This document shows positions 11,471 to 22,924 of a stretch of DNA of 64,000 bases, in pieces. Within the stretch, counting starts at the first letter, position 1. The number at the start of each line of letters is the position of its first letter. The notes below the pieces were generated by a model. It saw only the letters and a list, made by a program, of their open reading frames with translations. It had not been told where the DNA came from and did not search any database. Source of the stretch: Cylindrodendrum hubeiense (lineage: Eukaryota; Ascomycota; Sordariomycetes; Hypocreales; Nectriaceae); assembly GCA_014621425.1 (NCBI GenBank), contig JAANBB010000016.1, positions 186,001 through 250,000 on the forward strand, in the 5' to 3' direction. The position numbers and the translations under genes were made by a program.

Positions 11471-12511
11471 TCAACTGTCGAGTAAATGTCCCATCATCAA
11501 TGTCGCAGCTTCCAGTAAAACCTCTATCCTCTCAATGGGGAGCCTCTCGTCTTTCACGCATAGGCCATACAACTCACAGTAACACTCGATAGGAGTCGAA
11601 AATGATGCGGTATCTGCAGTTTGACCATTGGAGAAAATTGCTTCCCAAAGTGTTTCGAAAACGGCGCCGGCAGATTTGCTTGAGAGTGTAGTTTGTATAA
11701 TCCAGTCTCGGAGGAAGCGTAGGCGATCTTGAGGGATCGACTCGACAAGCTGGCGGGACAGAGCAAATTGTCCCCCAGCAAAATAGCTCCAGCGTGAGGG
11801 TGGAATAGAATGCCGAGGCTCTGGAAAGACTTCATGCCAAAGATCAGTGTATCGTGCATACAAATGCTCGGGCGATTGACTGTGAAGTGTTGAATCTTGG
11901 CCCTCGGCCCCCCAGTCCTCCCGCGTGAGATCTAGTACGGATGGTCCAGAAACACCAGGCATCGGCTCAATCGTCCTCTTCAGCACCTTGTCACAGGCCA
12001 GATTGACGAAGCCACGTTGCACGACGGTCTCAGGGCGCAGCTTATTCACTGTGAGAGCAGAGCTGCGTCGGAGGAGGGCGTTGTTGTGCCATGTTGTGCG
12101 ATGGCCATGCATGAAAACCATCACCTCGGGAAGATTGTCGTAGTGATCGATCAAGTACGTCAAGTACACCATGGCCTCATTACCCTTATTCTGGGGCAGA
12201 CTAAGGCCATTTTGCGCGTCGGGCTGATCGGCGACGTAGACGATTTGCGTGTCGCCTGTCCGCAGCCCGGACTCCTGGTGTAATTTCGTCGAGTCATCGC
12301 TTGAGATAGCTGCAACGATAACTGTGACGTAGTTTGCCCTTCGAGCAAGGCTGAGTTTGGCAGAGTTTGGTGTGAAAATGTCGAAGCATGATGACGCATA
12401 ATCCAGTAATGCATCTCTTTTTTTGAACCTGAATTTTTCTTCAAGCAGCCATAAGCATGCCAGGAAAGTCAAACATATGCCGAGGGGCAGAAAAGCTCTG
12501 TCCAGTCGCAT
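11471..12511 (-). CDS. DUF3431 domain protein with N-terminal membrane anchor
   Basis: A single-exon 346-residue protein of the fungal DUF3431 family, whose biochemical role is unknown; members are often called glycosyltransferase-like without proof. A hydrophobic segment at residues 7-23, just after M-R-L-D-R, suggests a signal anchor and a secretory-pathway location. Family blocks are present in order: V-V-A-A-I-S-S-D-D near 65, a Y-L-T-Y-L-I-D-H-Y-D-N-L-P region near 117 leading to F-M-H-G-H-R, then A-G-G-Q-F-A-L-S-R near 245, and the C-terminal C-Y-C-E-L-Y-G-L-C block near 310. Length is normal for the family. The start is the only ATG before the anchor. It is isolated from other clear genes. 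Confidence 0.85.
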   Translation of the reverse strand: MRLDRAFLPLGICLTFLACLWLLEEKFRFKKRDALLDYASSCFDIFTPNSAKLSLARRANYVTVIVAAISSDDSTKLHQESGLRTGDTQIVYVADQPDAQNGLSLPQNKGNEAMVYLTYLIDHYDNLPEVMVFMHGHRTTWHNNALLRRSSALTVNKLRPETVVQRGFVNLACDKVLKRTIEPMPGVSGPSVLDLTREDWGAEGQDSTLHSQSPEHLYARYTDLWHEVFPEPRHSIPPSRWSYFAGGQFALSRQLVESIPQDRLRFLRDWIIQTTLSSKSAGAVFETLWEAIFSNGQTADTASFSTPIECYCELYGLCVKDERLPIERIEVLLEAATLMMGHLLDS

Positions 12512-13028
12512 GACGAATGCGTCTCATTTGCTCGAGAAGGGTGCAAGGGCTGCAAATGTGAGCACCAATAGGAGGTGGCATTGAAGGAAAAAGAATTTGG
12601 GCAATGTCGGACGGATTCCTACTAGGTAGACGATTCCTCAGGCAATCTCCCGAGGCGGTCTATCGAGGCGGTCTACCACGCTTTCATGTTTTGAATAGTC
12701 TGGTCCGAGCGGTGACGACAAGCCCAGTGTTTCGTGATACGAGGCGGCCAGATCCGCGTACCTTACTTTTGCTGCACGAGCGCCCCGCCAAACTAGCCCT
12801 GTACCTTTGGACCTTACTTGAAACGGAAATGCACGACGCAGAAAGCTGATCCGTCATCCATGACTGTCGCTTAGTAACTTCTCAGCTCTGCGAGGGCGGC
12901 CGCCATATCATAGGAGATGTTTGAATTGTGGCCCTAGAGTGGATAAAACTTCTCGATTTATCATGTATTATGACGGAGTAGAAAATCTACTGTAATATTA
13001 ACGGATACATAGTGGAGTGGATGACGCC
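12512..13028. other. Intergenic between two divergent genes
   Basis: Promoter space for the minus-strand DUF3431 gene and the plus-strand secreted protein gene. An 81-codon frame at 12604-12849 has no recognisable features and is probably chance. Confidence 0.5.
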
Positions 13029-13036
13029 TATATAAA
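13029..13036 (+). promoter_or_regulatory. TATA box of the small secreted protein gene
   Basis: TATATAAA lies 98 bp upstream of the ATG at 13134, a usual distance in ascomycetes. Confidence 0.55.
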
Positions 13037-13133
13037 CAATAACCCATTGCTCCTAGTATACCTGTTCGACATTATCATCACCAACACCGACATCTCCCAG
13101 TTACAGTTTACTCGTCAACTTCTCAACGCCAAA

Positions 13134-13553
13134 ATGAAGGTCGCCTACATTCTTCCAGCTCTGCTGTCTGTTGCCAATGCCGCCATGCACATCAACTAGT
13201 AAGTCCTCGCGCATTGTGCTCGTATCGACATCAGTGCTGACACAATTGACACAGCTACTCGGATACCAACTGCCAGAATTGGATTGGCCAGAAAGATCTT
13301 GGGTCAAACTGGGGTGAGCAGAGCTTTGCATCTCCTCAAGGCACGCATAGTGCTTTGCCCGTAGAAGTCGATGGTTTCTATAGTAAGTCGTGCTTCTGAT
13401 TTTATTTTGCTCTCCACTACACACAGTCACTAATAGATATAATCAGAGGTCTTCTTCTATGATAACAACAACCCCGGTACTCAGTACGCGAGGACTAATG
13501 GAAAATGTTGGGGCACTACTGGAAAGCCCGTCACACATATTAAGCCTTGGTGA
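13134..13553 (+). CDS. Small secreted protein, 99 residues, three exons
   Basis: Exons 13134-13198, 13255-13382 and 13447-13553. Both introns are GT-AG (56 and 64 nt), and all phases close on a TGA after K-P-W. Residues 1-17 form a clean signal peptide (M-K-V-A-Y-I-L-P-A-L-L-S-V-A-N-A-A), so the mature protein is about 82 residues and extracellular. It has only two cysteines (N-C-Q-N-W and G-K-C-W-G), so one disulfide is possible, and many aromatic and Asn/Gly residues. I recognise no domain. Short secreted proteins of this kind are often expressed in host contact, but nothing here proves it. The signal peptide and the two well-formed introns make the gene itself likely. Confidence 0.7.
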
Positions 13554-13597
13554 TTCATGATTGTCAAGTCTAGGTGTTCTATTTGCAAAAGCCTTGC

Positions 13598-14330
13598 ATG
13601 AAAAATAAGTTCTCATGTCTATATAAACCTCAATACACCAAGTTAGAGTCACAAAGAAGATTTCTATGCAGTGCGCCGAAACCTGTGAATGTCGAAGTTG
13701 AAGCTCTTCTTGTGGATTGTAGTATCGATAATCCTCTTAATTGGGAATTAAGTGAGAGCGTTGCAATGGTAGGATACGTACCTAAAAAAGCAGAGGAGAT
13801 CATTGCATGGGTTGGCAAATTATGTGAAGCTTACAAAAATGGACCGCAGGGCATGTTTGTGAATCGGGTGAACCAATCAACACACCATGTTTTCCCAATG
13901 CCGGATGAAATAAATAAGTTATCAACATACTCCAAGCAACCGACGAATCCACTAAATAAATGCATTATTGTATCACAAGTTGAGAGGACTTGTAAGGGTC
14001 CCTTACTCGTGAAAATGTCTACCATGTCCTCAAATCTTTGCAAGATGCCCGTAGCTTACTCATGCGCAATTAGTGCATTCCAATATGAGATAGAGGAGGG
14101 CGGTATGAATTGAAGAAGAAAGAAAGACTGATGGTCCTCGGATTTGTTTCACAAATTCACTTGAATGCGATATTGGGCCTGAACATGTCTTGAGAGGTAT
14201 CAGGATTGGAATACAAATAGTCTTTGTCGTTCAACTTCTCAGGCCTTGCACCATCAACAGCGAAATTCAACGAAGAAATGGAAGACGGCATAGTCGTCTG
14301 TCAAGGTCTTTTACAGGTACGCGATGGTGG
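13598..14330 (+). pseudogene. Possible decayed HET-domain (heterokaryon incompatibility-like) gene
   Basis: A frame open to 14113 starts at M-K-N-K-F-S-C-L. Residues 30-75 read like the core of a HET domain: V-D-C-S-I-D-N-P, then a segment ending K-K-A-E-E-I-I-A-W-V-G-K, which fits the pattern Q-V..M..I-Y..A..V-I-A-W-L-G. Further on, in another frame near 14280-14330, V-C-Q-G-L-L-Q-V-R-D-G-G-S-Y-R resembles the C-terminal 'vlRp..dg.yrlvG' part of such proteins. The parts are not in one frame and the central region is missing, so if real it is a remnant. The family call is an inference from short motifs. Confidence 0.25.
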
Positions 14331-16701
14331 ATCATATCGCTGAGGCTATCATCGGCAAATTTTAATAGTTCCGTGCGTGGAAAAGTACATTGTAATCCAA
14401 GACTAACCACGCGTTCCACCCGGTTGACTGCACCGCAAGTAGGCCATGTGATCTCAATCTATTATGTACCATCTACTCATATAATTGCCCACTCTTCAAT
14501 ACGGCTGAACTTTGTGGCAGTGCTGGGATTACTCTCATATGATTACCAAAAAAGAAAGGTCGGGAATTGCGGCGCGACATCTCCTGCAGCGTAGGCTCAA
14601 CAGAGCGGATTGCACAACCTTGCTGCGTACAACAAATTTTCTCAATATTCGAGGGTACAGGAAACGTGAAACGCGGATTTGGCATCAAGCTAGGCAACAA
14701 CTCCATGTTTGGAGTTTCCCTTCCCCCAAATTCCAATGGGTACGGCATTCGTCTTGGTGGCGTATTGCTGGGTGTCAGAGCGGGCGACAATGACGAAAGG
14801 GACAACAAGCGTGAGGAGAAGAATCTGAAGTAGGTATTGTCAATCTCACGCTGATTTAATATAATTATTTTTCATGATAGTTCAAAATTATACGGAGGAC
14901 CCCTTTTCAGTCTGTTCCTTATGCACCCAGAACATGACTGGACATGAACAACGACATTTCTTGTCGATGCAATAGTGACCTTCCAACGGAATACACTTCC
15001 TCTCTGAGCATTGAGGAGCTGCGGAACGACTTTGTAAACCTGCGGCTCATCTTCTTGCCGGCTTGAAAATCGCCTGATGGGTCAACAACCAAGACATATC
15101 CTTACTCTCACAGTTGATGCATACAGAAGGTCCCATTAGATAGCCCATGCAGATATTGGGGTATATACATGCACGCGAATACGAGAAGTGGGGAGCTGCG
15201 CGCGTAGCCGGCAATGTGTCGATGCAGTGGCTTGTTGGTCGCAGCATGGACCTTTTGGCTGGCCAGGGGTTGCTTTACGCGGGTTCTCACCTTCCAAAGG
15301 TAGCAAGAGAGGTGGAAAGCGGCCGCTGCAGAGTCCTGAATCTCCAAAGGTCTCAAGAACGTTGTCAGAACAGGATTCAGATCTATCTAAGAAGCCGGCT
15401 GCTCCGATCTCTATTATCACAGCAATAAGAGCCCTTAACTGCCATTTTATTCCTGCTTTGTTTGCTAGGACAGCTGGCATCGCGATGCGGCTCGCCTTTT
15501 CGTGGTCGCACAGTTTGACAAGCATCGGACTTAGCTGCGGGCCAAGTTTGCAGATACCCTACAGCACTTTCCCCCAACAACCAGGGCGGCACAGCCCACT
15601 GCATATGGGTTTCCCTAGTAAATTAACATGTATTGAAAGCGAGCGCCTGATATTAGAGTGCCTGCTTAGTTGCGGTAGTATTAATCCTCCGCATCCTTAT
15701 TTCGTGTGTATCCATGACCACTAGCGTCATACCAGCCACGAGGGGTGTGGGGGTAACCCTGCGCTTAATACACGTTATACGATCCTTTTCGTATCAGAGA
15801 TAATATGCTTCATCAGCGAAATCCGATTCGGTAAGACTCTTCTATGTGAATCAACAGGCGTGGCTATATCTGAAGAGTCGTATCGGAAGGACTCACAGAA
15901 GGAGCAGAGCGTGCTTGTAGCTAAGGCCTCAAGATAGCCTTAAGATTGCATAAATGCTCAGTGCCGCGGGTGCACATCGCGCTTTATTAGTGTATGGCAC
16001 TTTTAAAATGCTGCATTCAGTATGAGACTATGTCATGGTGAACAATATAATGCCATTCAAGGCGAGTGGCATCTCGTTTGCCGAAGACTTATCGGATAAC
16101 AATGGCGTGTCGCATACAATGCGCCTGTAGGTGGAATTCTTAACCCAGCCATCTGAGTACTTCTCATGCACTCGCTGCGCGAGGATGACATAATTGGGTC
16201 GGGGATGGGCACTCCATCGAAAGAGCTGAACGCGCTGATGCAGATGGCAAGTTGACCTGGTATTGCTCACTCAAATAACCTCCCAGGGATGAAGAACACA
16301 TGTAAAAGCAATTTAAATAAACTCAACAGTGAGTTAAGGCGAATGACCGTACCCGATTTGTGTGTATAACTAGCACCGTAAGCTACACATCTGGTACTAT
16401 TAGTAATAAGATACCGACTTACACTGAGCTGAGCCTAGACGCACATCAATAGATCACGCATATATATGTGATAAGTATTCTGGATGGTAGTATTTCCTTC
16501 AACTATCTTTATTGATCAAGTAGACGGCCGTGACAATAGCCCACACAATCAGGTCCTTATGATAGGCAGGCTGTCACAGGATCCTACCAACTCATCCGCC
16601 TATCTTTCTTCTGTTTCTCAAGTACATGGGTTTTTTTCTTCTTCTTTTTTCTTTTTCATTTTGACGTTGTTTGAACTCCGTGGACAAATCCACCCTTGAC
16701 C
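14331..16701. other. Gene-poor stretch with uninterpretable short frames
   Basis: Several overlapping open frames occur on both strands (for example 14567-14833 plus, 15188-15724 plus, 15136-15525 minus). None has a recognisable domain, signal peptide or convincing splice structure. An in-frame extension upstream of 14567 contains a TAG, so this piece may be another relic. I cannot support a gene here. Confidence 0.4.
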
Positions 16702-17384
16702 TTAACTGGCTGGAGCGGTCGTTCGCAATGCAATAGTAATCTTTCCTTCGGTGCTATCGCCAGTAGCATTCCACTTCAAGGAGTAGATGCCATCTGTTTC
16801 AGTTGGCGTGACATACCACAGAGTCTGCAGAGTACCGGTGGTGTCAATGGTTGCAATCCAGGCGCCGTAAAAAATGAACTCGGTGACAATTTCCGGCACG
16901 TCGCCGACAGACTTAGCAAAGCCAACTGCATGCTTGGATGATGACGGCGAGGGTACGTAGAAGGTAATGTTGGACCATGATGCAGTAGAGGTAACGGATG
17001 TATCGGGACTGCCAGTCAAGGTATCATCGTCCTGCTTAGTGACTAAATGACGAGTAAGATATTGATAGGCACATAGGGAGTTGGGAAGAAACGTACAAAT
17101 CACAGGAGCAGCTTGGTCGTCGCCGACAAGTTCATAGTTGCCGACATATGTCGCGTCTGGAAATGTTAAAAATAGTATTTTAGTTATTTGTTCTCTTCAA
17201 TAGCTCTTTGCTAAGGCAGTGGGAGCAACTTACTTCCGGAAGTAAACAATCTTAAACCGCTCAGGCCGGTGCCATAGGCATAAAGCGAGAAGGGGCTGTC
17301 GCTAACCGCCCGTTCAACATTGACAGGAGAAGCTACAGCGAAGGCAGAAGCACCCAGTGCTGTGAGAAGCCAAGTAGTACGCAT
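16702..17384 (-). CDS. Secreted hypothetical protein, 183 residues, three exons
   Basis: Exons, read on the minus strand: 17384-17234, 17156-17097 and 17042-16702. The introns are GT-AG (77 and 54 nt) and phases 1 and 1 close. Residues 1-19 (M-R-T-T-W-L-L-T-A-L-G-A-S-A-F-A-V-A-S) are a signal peptide. The mature part begins with P-F-S-L-Y-A-Y-G-T-G near residue 31 and continues through a Thr/Ser-rich, beta-strand-like sequence with N-x-T/S sites (N-A-T, N-I-T, N-A-T). There are no cysteines in the mature part. The opening motif resembles a group of uncharacterised secreted proteins common in moulds whose function is not known. The first exon is chosen because it is the only one giving a signal peptide in phase. 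Confidence 0.7.
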
Positions 17385-20176
17385 GGTAAATGGCAGTTGT
17401 AAACTGGTGAGAGGCAGGACAGGGTTGGATGGATGAGATAAATTAGGAATTAGTGATGATCAGCATAGCAGCGATCAGCGTTGTATTTCTATGCCAAGCA
17501 GCATACCCTAGGAAGTTTCAGTCCTTAACAGCTATAGTAGACAACCGCAACGGCCACTTGCCGTGGCAATATGCCGCGTCAGCTATGTGACGAATTTCAT
17601 TTCCAGGGGAGCTAGACAGGCATAAACCGCCGGGTGGTGGACGAAGCTCTTTGTGGCCTCGGCTAAGTGGCCCACCTTTGTGGACAGATATCCACATGTG
17701 AACCCGATTGGCGTGGATAATGTAAAATCACTCAGAGAGATGAGGCAAAATGAAGGAGGTAATTAATGGCAACCTTAATGCCTTTCCAAGCTAAAATCTG
17801 ACCCAATGCCCCGAGTTGGCCTGTTTCAGTGGGGTAACATGTTTTCACCGGTACATTCAGTCTATTGGGCCTGGTTGGAGGATGCAAAAGGAATGAGCTA
17901 ACGGCTCTGTCACGCGATGGACGAATGAAGCGGTCAGATCCTTCAACGGCAGGGACCGATCGACCAATCAGATGTATAAACTGGGTAGCAATAACTAACA
18001 ATCCTGGCATCTTTTACTCAGAGGCACATACATGCATTTTCTTTTTCGGCGCTTCTCTCTCCGACTCATTACTCAGTCGCAGAGACAGTCGTCTGGTACC
18101 GTGACCACTCTTCTACGAATTCACGGTTTCGCTTTCCCCATTTGGCCGTGTACTTCCATCGTCTTAGCATCTCGCATCCAGCTCATATACACGGCAGTCT
18201 TATTGGCCGATTCTCCTCTGTCGTATGACCAGCTAAGCAAGGTAAAGCAATCTGCCCACGTCAGTAATGCATGTGCTACAAAAGGCGCATAGCCCGAACA
18301 GACCTAGCACCCTCACTGCACAGGCTGCGTCCTGGCTTTTAAAGAATTGATACGTCTCTAGGTGCTCGGGTTGTGGGGTGATTTCTGTTTTAAAGTTTGA
18401 CTCGAGACCGAATAATTACTGCCGTGATGTGTACTATCATTCGGGTGCATATATGTCACGTCCATATAGGCTATCTTTGCACTACGCATTGGCGGAGTGT
18501 GTATTCCGCTTTTACCGTAGTTGGGAGATGCGACAATATCGTTAAATCAAAATGGCGGAAAGTATAGCCGGCACCATTAGATTCTTTCATCGAATACGTA
18601 ATGAACCCATCAACCTCTGTATATGGTCTCGTTCGATGTATTTTGCAAAAAAGAAAAAGAAGCCCCCCGCTCCTAGACAGAGCTCAATCTCGGCCCTTTT
18701 GGCGTCCTGGGGTAGACCCGCCCGGGGTCGATCATTGAGACTCCTGTTAAGATGGCCCACTAGAGCACAGGGGAGAAATTGGCATGTGGGACAGGGTCGC
18801 ATCGCAGTGCACAAAGGAAAATGTATTAACAATCAAGCATCCATCTTATCAGTAGGTAGGCATCTTCATTGCTTTTTCCAGTCCTGGGGGGCCATTCAAT
18901 GTTTGCAGGTCTGAGCCCATGCCTGAGCAATTCTAATTTTAGGTATTTCATTTCCCACCGGTTCTTCCTGGTCTACGATTATAATACGATGATCTTAAAA
19001 AGGTCTGCTAGATATGCTTTATGTACATCTATTTGTAGACTTATTCTTCATTAAGGCTTGCCCAGCGTCCTACCCGGGGCCAAGGCCTTGGTCAACTACC
19101 GACCCGAGGCTTGTTGCGTTGTATGGAGCACGTTGTCTTATCCGATGATTGGGTTTTAAGGCGTATCATGCTCTTATGGGCCACTCGAGGACGACACCAG
19201 TGGGCAGCCCGCGCTCCGGTAGAACGTGATGGTACATTACGAACTTTGTTCCAAAGTAGTATCAGGAAAGAAATGTTATTGATAGGGTAATTAAAGAATC
19301 GCGCAGTTCTTTCGTTGAGAGATGAGATGAGCTCATTAGAGGTACATGTGGATCTATATTATAAATATTCGCTGGCACTGTCTTTGTAGATAGTTGGCGC
19401 ATAGCCGGCTACGGCAAAAGGGAATGATCACTCCCCCAGTACGTAGTATAATAATGGCCTATACTGCTTCTGACAACAGTTATTCTTGGCTTCAGCATCC
19501 ATTGCGGACTACAGCCAGTAGAATACGTTCAGCGCAAATCTGCACCAGGCCCATCCGTGATAGCTAGAAGCGTCTCAAATTTCTACCAACTTACAATCTA
19601 ATTGAATTACCATTTCCGGATCCCTGCAGTCATCAATATCTATTGAAGAGTAATATACTTCTGTACCACCTCTAAAACCGAAAGACACTCATTCGAATGA
19701 GGAGACGCTGTGTGATATACATATCAGACTGTGTGTGGCCGAGTGGCCCCCAGAGCTCGTGTTGGTCCAGTGGCTCAGCAGTTGCATCTGAAATCGATTG
19801 GCCCGTGAACCTTGTGAAAACCTAACAATAACCTTGATTGTACTTCGTCGTCGCTTTCTTGAGCCCCCACCTAACTGACCAACAGCAGGAAAATGCCATC
19901 CGTCGGCATGGAATAGGGAACCAGTGAAGTGTAATTTAGGGGGGATGAATGAGGGGTTGTTGTTTCAGCCCAACCGGCTGTGCACTGTGGCGAGGTACAG
20001 CCTAACGAGCTATGCACCGTTGCGAGGTACAACCAACCGACAATGCCCCAGGCGTCAATCCTTCAGACGAGCTCTGTCATTCTATGTTGATCAAAACCCT
20101 CTTTTTTCCATCCACACATCACACTCCTAATGCCACGCAACTTCATTCACAACCAAGTTTCCCAAAACATCACGAA
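17385..20176. other. Long intergenic region, no supported gene
   Basis: About 2.8 kb with only short, featureless frames, such as 120 codons at 18552-18914 starting M-A-E-S-I-A-G-T. A run resembling a tRNA A-box (GTGGCCGAGTGG) near 19735 lacks a B-box and acceptor pairing. Nothing here can be annotated with confidence. Confidence 0.5.
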
Positions 20177-20524
20177 ATGGCTTCCGAGAAAGAAAATCTA
20201 ATCCGCGAAACCAGCGATGGAGGCGGTATGTATTTTGTCTCAACTCTACGACCCTCCTTCTCACAGTTCCATCCAGAAAGTGCCAAACCAACCCCCACCG
20301 AAGTCATTACTAAGGCTGATGTGAGGTTGCTCGGTTGTCTTATACTCTGGCAATTGTTCAACATGGTAAACATGACGGTGATCTTGATTGATTGGAAGGG
20401 ATGGAGCCACGAATCCCGCTCATCCAAGGGATGGATCATGGCGGGAACCTTTCAAACAATAGTTACAATTGTCACGTGTGTCGCTTGTTATAGAGTCTGG
20501 CTACAGACACTGAAGGATAGGTAG
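20177..20524 (+). CDS. Small two-helix membrane protein, 115 residues
   Basis: A single exon from M-A-S-E-K-E-N-L-I-R. This ATG is preferred to the upstream non-ATG extension because it starts a typical soluble N-terminus. Two hydrophobic segments, near residues 56-76 (L-L-G-C-L-I-L-W-Q-L-F) and 90-112, predict a hairpin in a membrane with both ends on the same side. A possible 41-nt intron near 20226 was tested and rejected because it shifts the frame into stops. No family is recognised. It could be a genuine small membrane protein or chance, with no neighbour to give context. Confidence 0.45.
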   Translation: MASEKENLIRETSDGGGMYFVSTLRPSFSQFHPESAKPTPTEVITKADVRLLGCLILWQLFNMVNMTVILIDWKGWSHESRSSKGWIMAGTFQTIVTIVTCVACYRVWLQTLKDR

Positions 20525-21095
20525 ATAGGACTGAGGGTACGGTGAGAGAATGGAATATGTGTATCCTACGAAAAGAACCAACATGGGATCTAAACTAGTT
20601 ACGAAACAATTCCATAATGTTCGAAAAACATTGCCTAGCATAACTATGCGTAGCCAAGACTCTAGAATACTCTCCCTTGTGAAGGGTGTGGTTGCATTTT
20701 TAATGCAGTAGCACCTCCTCTTGAACGTCATGCTTCTACACTGGGTGGTTGGTCAGCAGCCATGGTAACCATTGATGATAGAAAGGGTCGTTAACCGCTG
20801 TGGTGGAATATGGGAAGTGGTGATGTAGTTGTAGTCCAACAGTAAATTATGCAGCCAGATAAACTGCGAAAGTCTACATCCTTTTTCCCCTAACAAAATC
20901 CACCAGCTTTCGAAACCTGTGATACCTTTCGACATAAAGTTTGCAGTGCTGGGAAATGCACAGTTTGCCCAGTTCAGTTTAATTCAGATTTCATTGTTTA
21001 TTTTATCCGTAGCTCTTTAAGGTCGTGTTTCATCACAGTCCAACTCGTAGTCCTCAGACCCGTCGACAAACATCATCAACTCATGTATTTCAACA
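20525..21095. other. Intergenic, nothing recognised
   Basis: No open frame with features on either strand. It separates the small membrane protein from the decayed gene downstream. Confidence 0.5.
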
Positions 21096-21820
21096 CCGGT
21101 TTCAATGTCTCAGACGCCTTCGCAATGATTCAGCTCACGTATTAATTTTAGGGCCTGTGACTTTATTCCTTTATTTCACGCCAGTGACCTGATAAAGTGG
21201 AATAAATCCGCATTGTTCGACGTCTTCAACGAGACTGTTCCCCGCCACGACACCGGCGGCCGTTACCCAGCTCCTGGAGCAACTGGGCTTGGTGCAGAAG
21301 TATGACCCGGGAGCATTAAAACCTATCCGCAATACTGAGTTATCCCTCAACGTTGCTCGTGACCGAAAGCTTTACGTCCAGTTCATGTAAAGCAGATGTG
21401 GCTCCAGCGATGCTCGGACGGCTTCTCCGGTTGCCAATAGACCCATCATTAGATTTGACGACCACAACTACATCCGCTTCGCGCTAGGCAATAATGCCGG
21501 CGATTAGCACAGACCCATGCACCGCGAATGTTCCGACTCTGGTGTCGTGTCTAGCCGGGTATTTGTGAGTACCGGCAAATGGAGTATGACTTCCAACGTT
21601 GACTGGAATAATGAAGCTTTGCTCACAAAATTCTTCACTACCCAGCAACAACAATATGAGATGCCTGGGATACGTGTATTGGTATACTAGCCCTGGAAGA
21701 CCAAGCTGAATGACCCCGGGTCCACTTACTCCTCTACTACGTCCCTCGCGTACGTTCCGAAGGATGCGGCTGGGTTAAAGAAGAATGCCTATCAGGATGT
21801 ATGTGCTGGCTTTAGATAGA
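21096..21820 (+). pseudogene. Decayed protein-coding gene of unrecognised family
   Basis: From about 21247 to 21820 one plus-strand frame makes good protein sequence interrupted by in-frame stops at about 21389 (TAA), 21506 (TAG), 21688 (TAG) and 21818 (TAG). Segments include L-L-E-Q-L-G-L-V-Q-K-Y-D-P-G, H-R-E-C-S-D-S-G-V-V-S-S-R-V-F-V and S-N-V-D-W-N-N-E-A-L-L. Just upstream, M-Y-F-N-T-G-F-N-V-S-D-A-F and W-N-K-S-A-L-F-D-V-F-N-E lie in other frames, so frameshifts are present too. At least two stops can be explained by C-to-T change of CAG. The protein looks globular, but I recognise no family. Confidence 0.5.
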
Positions 21821-22421
21821 GGACCAGAGGCAGCACAGCCGAGCGGATGACCAAGAAACGAAGCTCCGAGTTTAGACTAGCGCCACTTCGTAATTATGTC
21901 GGTCAATAAGAAAGAAGGACGTGAGTTGTAAGTAGTGGTACTTTTGATTCTACCTCGTCACATGCTCGTATTGGTATATGCCGATCTTTTGTATCCCTGC
22001 CTCCGGGGAGCGGCCGCCCGTCTGTGCTTCGCCACACTCTCGCCTACCAATACTCTATGGTGGTGTTTTTTTCATGTGTTAGCTTCCAAAGTTCAATGAC
22101 ATGCATGCTATCCGATCGTTAACTCAAACGAAAAAGCCCCAGTCGCTTGATGGCCAATAGTTATTTGAGAATCAGATTTGATCGGGGATGGAAAACGATT
22201 GCAGTATGGAGGCTGATGATGGAGCTGTTCTTACTAAACACACTAGTCACAATTCAACCTAGTGGTTCGTAGTTGTTGATGAGCAGACACGCTGACACAA
22301 CTGGACGCGCAATGCGCAACTTCTCGCAACCACGTTCACGACCACATCCATTTTGATAGTACCGTTTGATGAGAAGACTACTCCTCATGACAGGTATGAG
22401 CTGAAGAATACCAGTACTCCA
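21821..22421. other. Intergenic, nothing recognised
   Basis: No supported gene. It lies between the decayed gene and a microsatellite. Confidence 0.5.
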
Positions 22422-22477
22422 GTCTGCTGTCTGCTGTCTGCTGTCTGCTGTCTGCTGTCTGCTGTCTGCTGTCTGCT
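22422..22477 (+). repeat. Perfect 7-bp microsatellite, eight copies
   Basis: The unit GTCTGCT is repeated eight times without error (56 bp). It generates spurious open frames on both strands with repeating peptides; none is a gene. Confidence 0.95.
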
Positions 22478-22924
22478 CCTTCTTATCCCTAATTCTTCCG
22501 TAAACAACACCAAGTCGGCCGACCCACGCAAGGGTGGTTGTCCGAGCGCGAGCATGCATTTGGGGTCAACTCATGAATACGACAAACTATACCACATTAA
22601 TCCTTTCGATAACCATCAATCACATCCCGTTGCAAAGTATACGATATCGGACCTGCCGTTGTGCATTGATCGGCAGTAGAGATAGAGCAGTGGAAATGAG
22701 GTGGCTTGCTTATCACAAAAGCCACGGAACTCTAATCTCGTATGTTACATCCTCCTCAGAGAAACGTAGAGGGATCTTGTTTACCTTTGAATCCTCCGGG
22801 TAATGTGCAACAGAACTACGTCGATGCATGACGACATAGCCCCGTGCGAGGATATCGGACGCAGCAAGCAAAGCTCTCTGGATATAGTGTCAACCATTCT
22901 AGAAATCAAGTATCACGTGCAACT

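Noticed and set aside
15136..15724. Overlapping frames of 129 codons (minus) and 178 codons (plus)
   Set aside because: Neither has motifs, splice sites that extend it, or a preferred start; one cannot be favoured over the other.
19735..19800. tRNA-like A-box sequence (GTGGCCGAGTGG)
   Set aside because: No matching B-box, no acceptor stem pairing and no anticodon arm could be found.
20226..20266. Possible 41-nt intron in the small membrane protein gene
   Set aside because: Removing it shifts the frame into early stops and deletes both hydrophobic segments.
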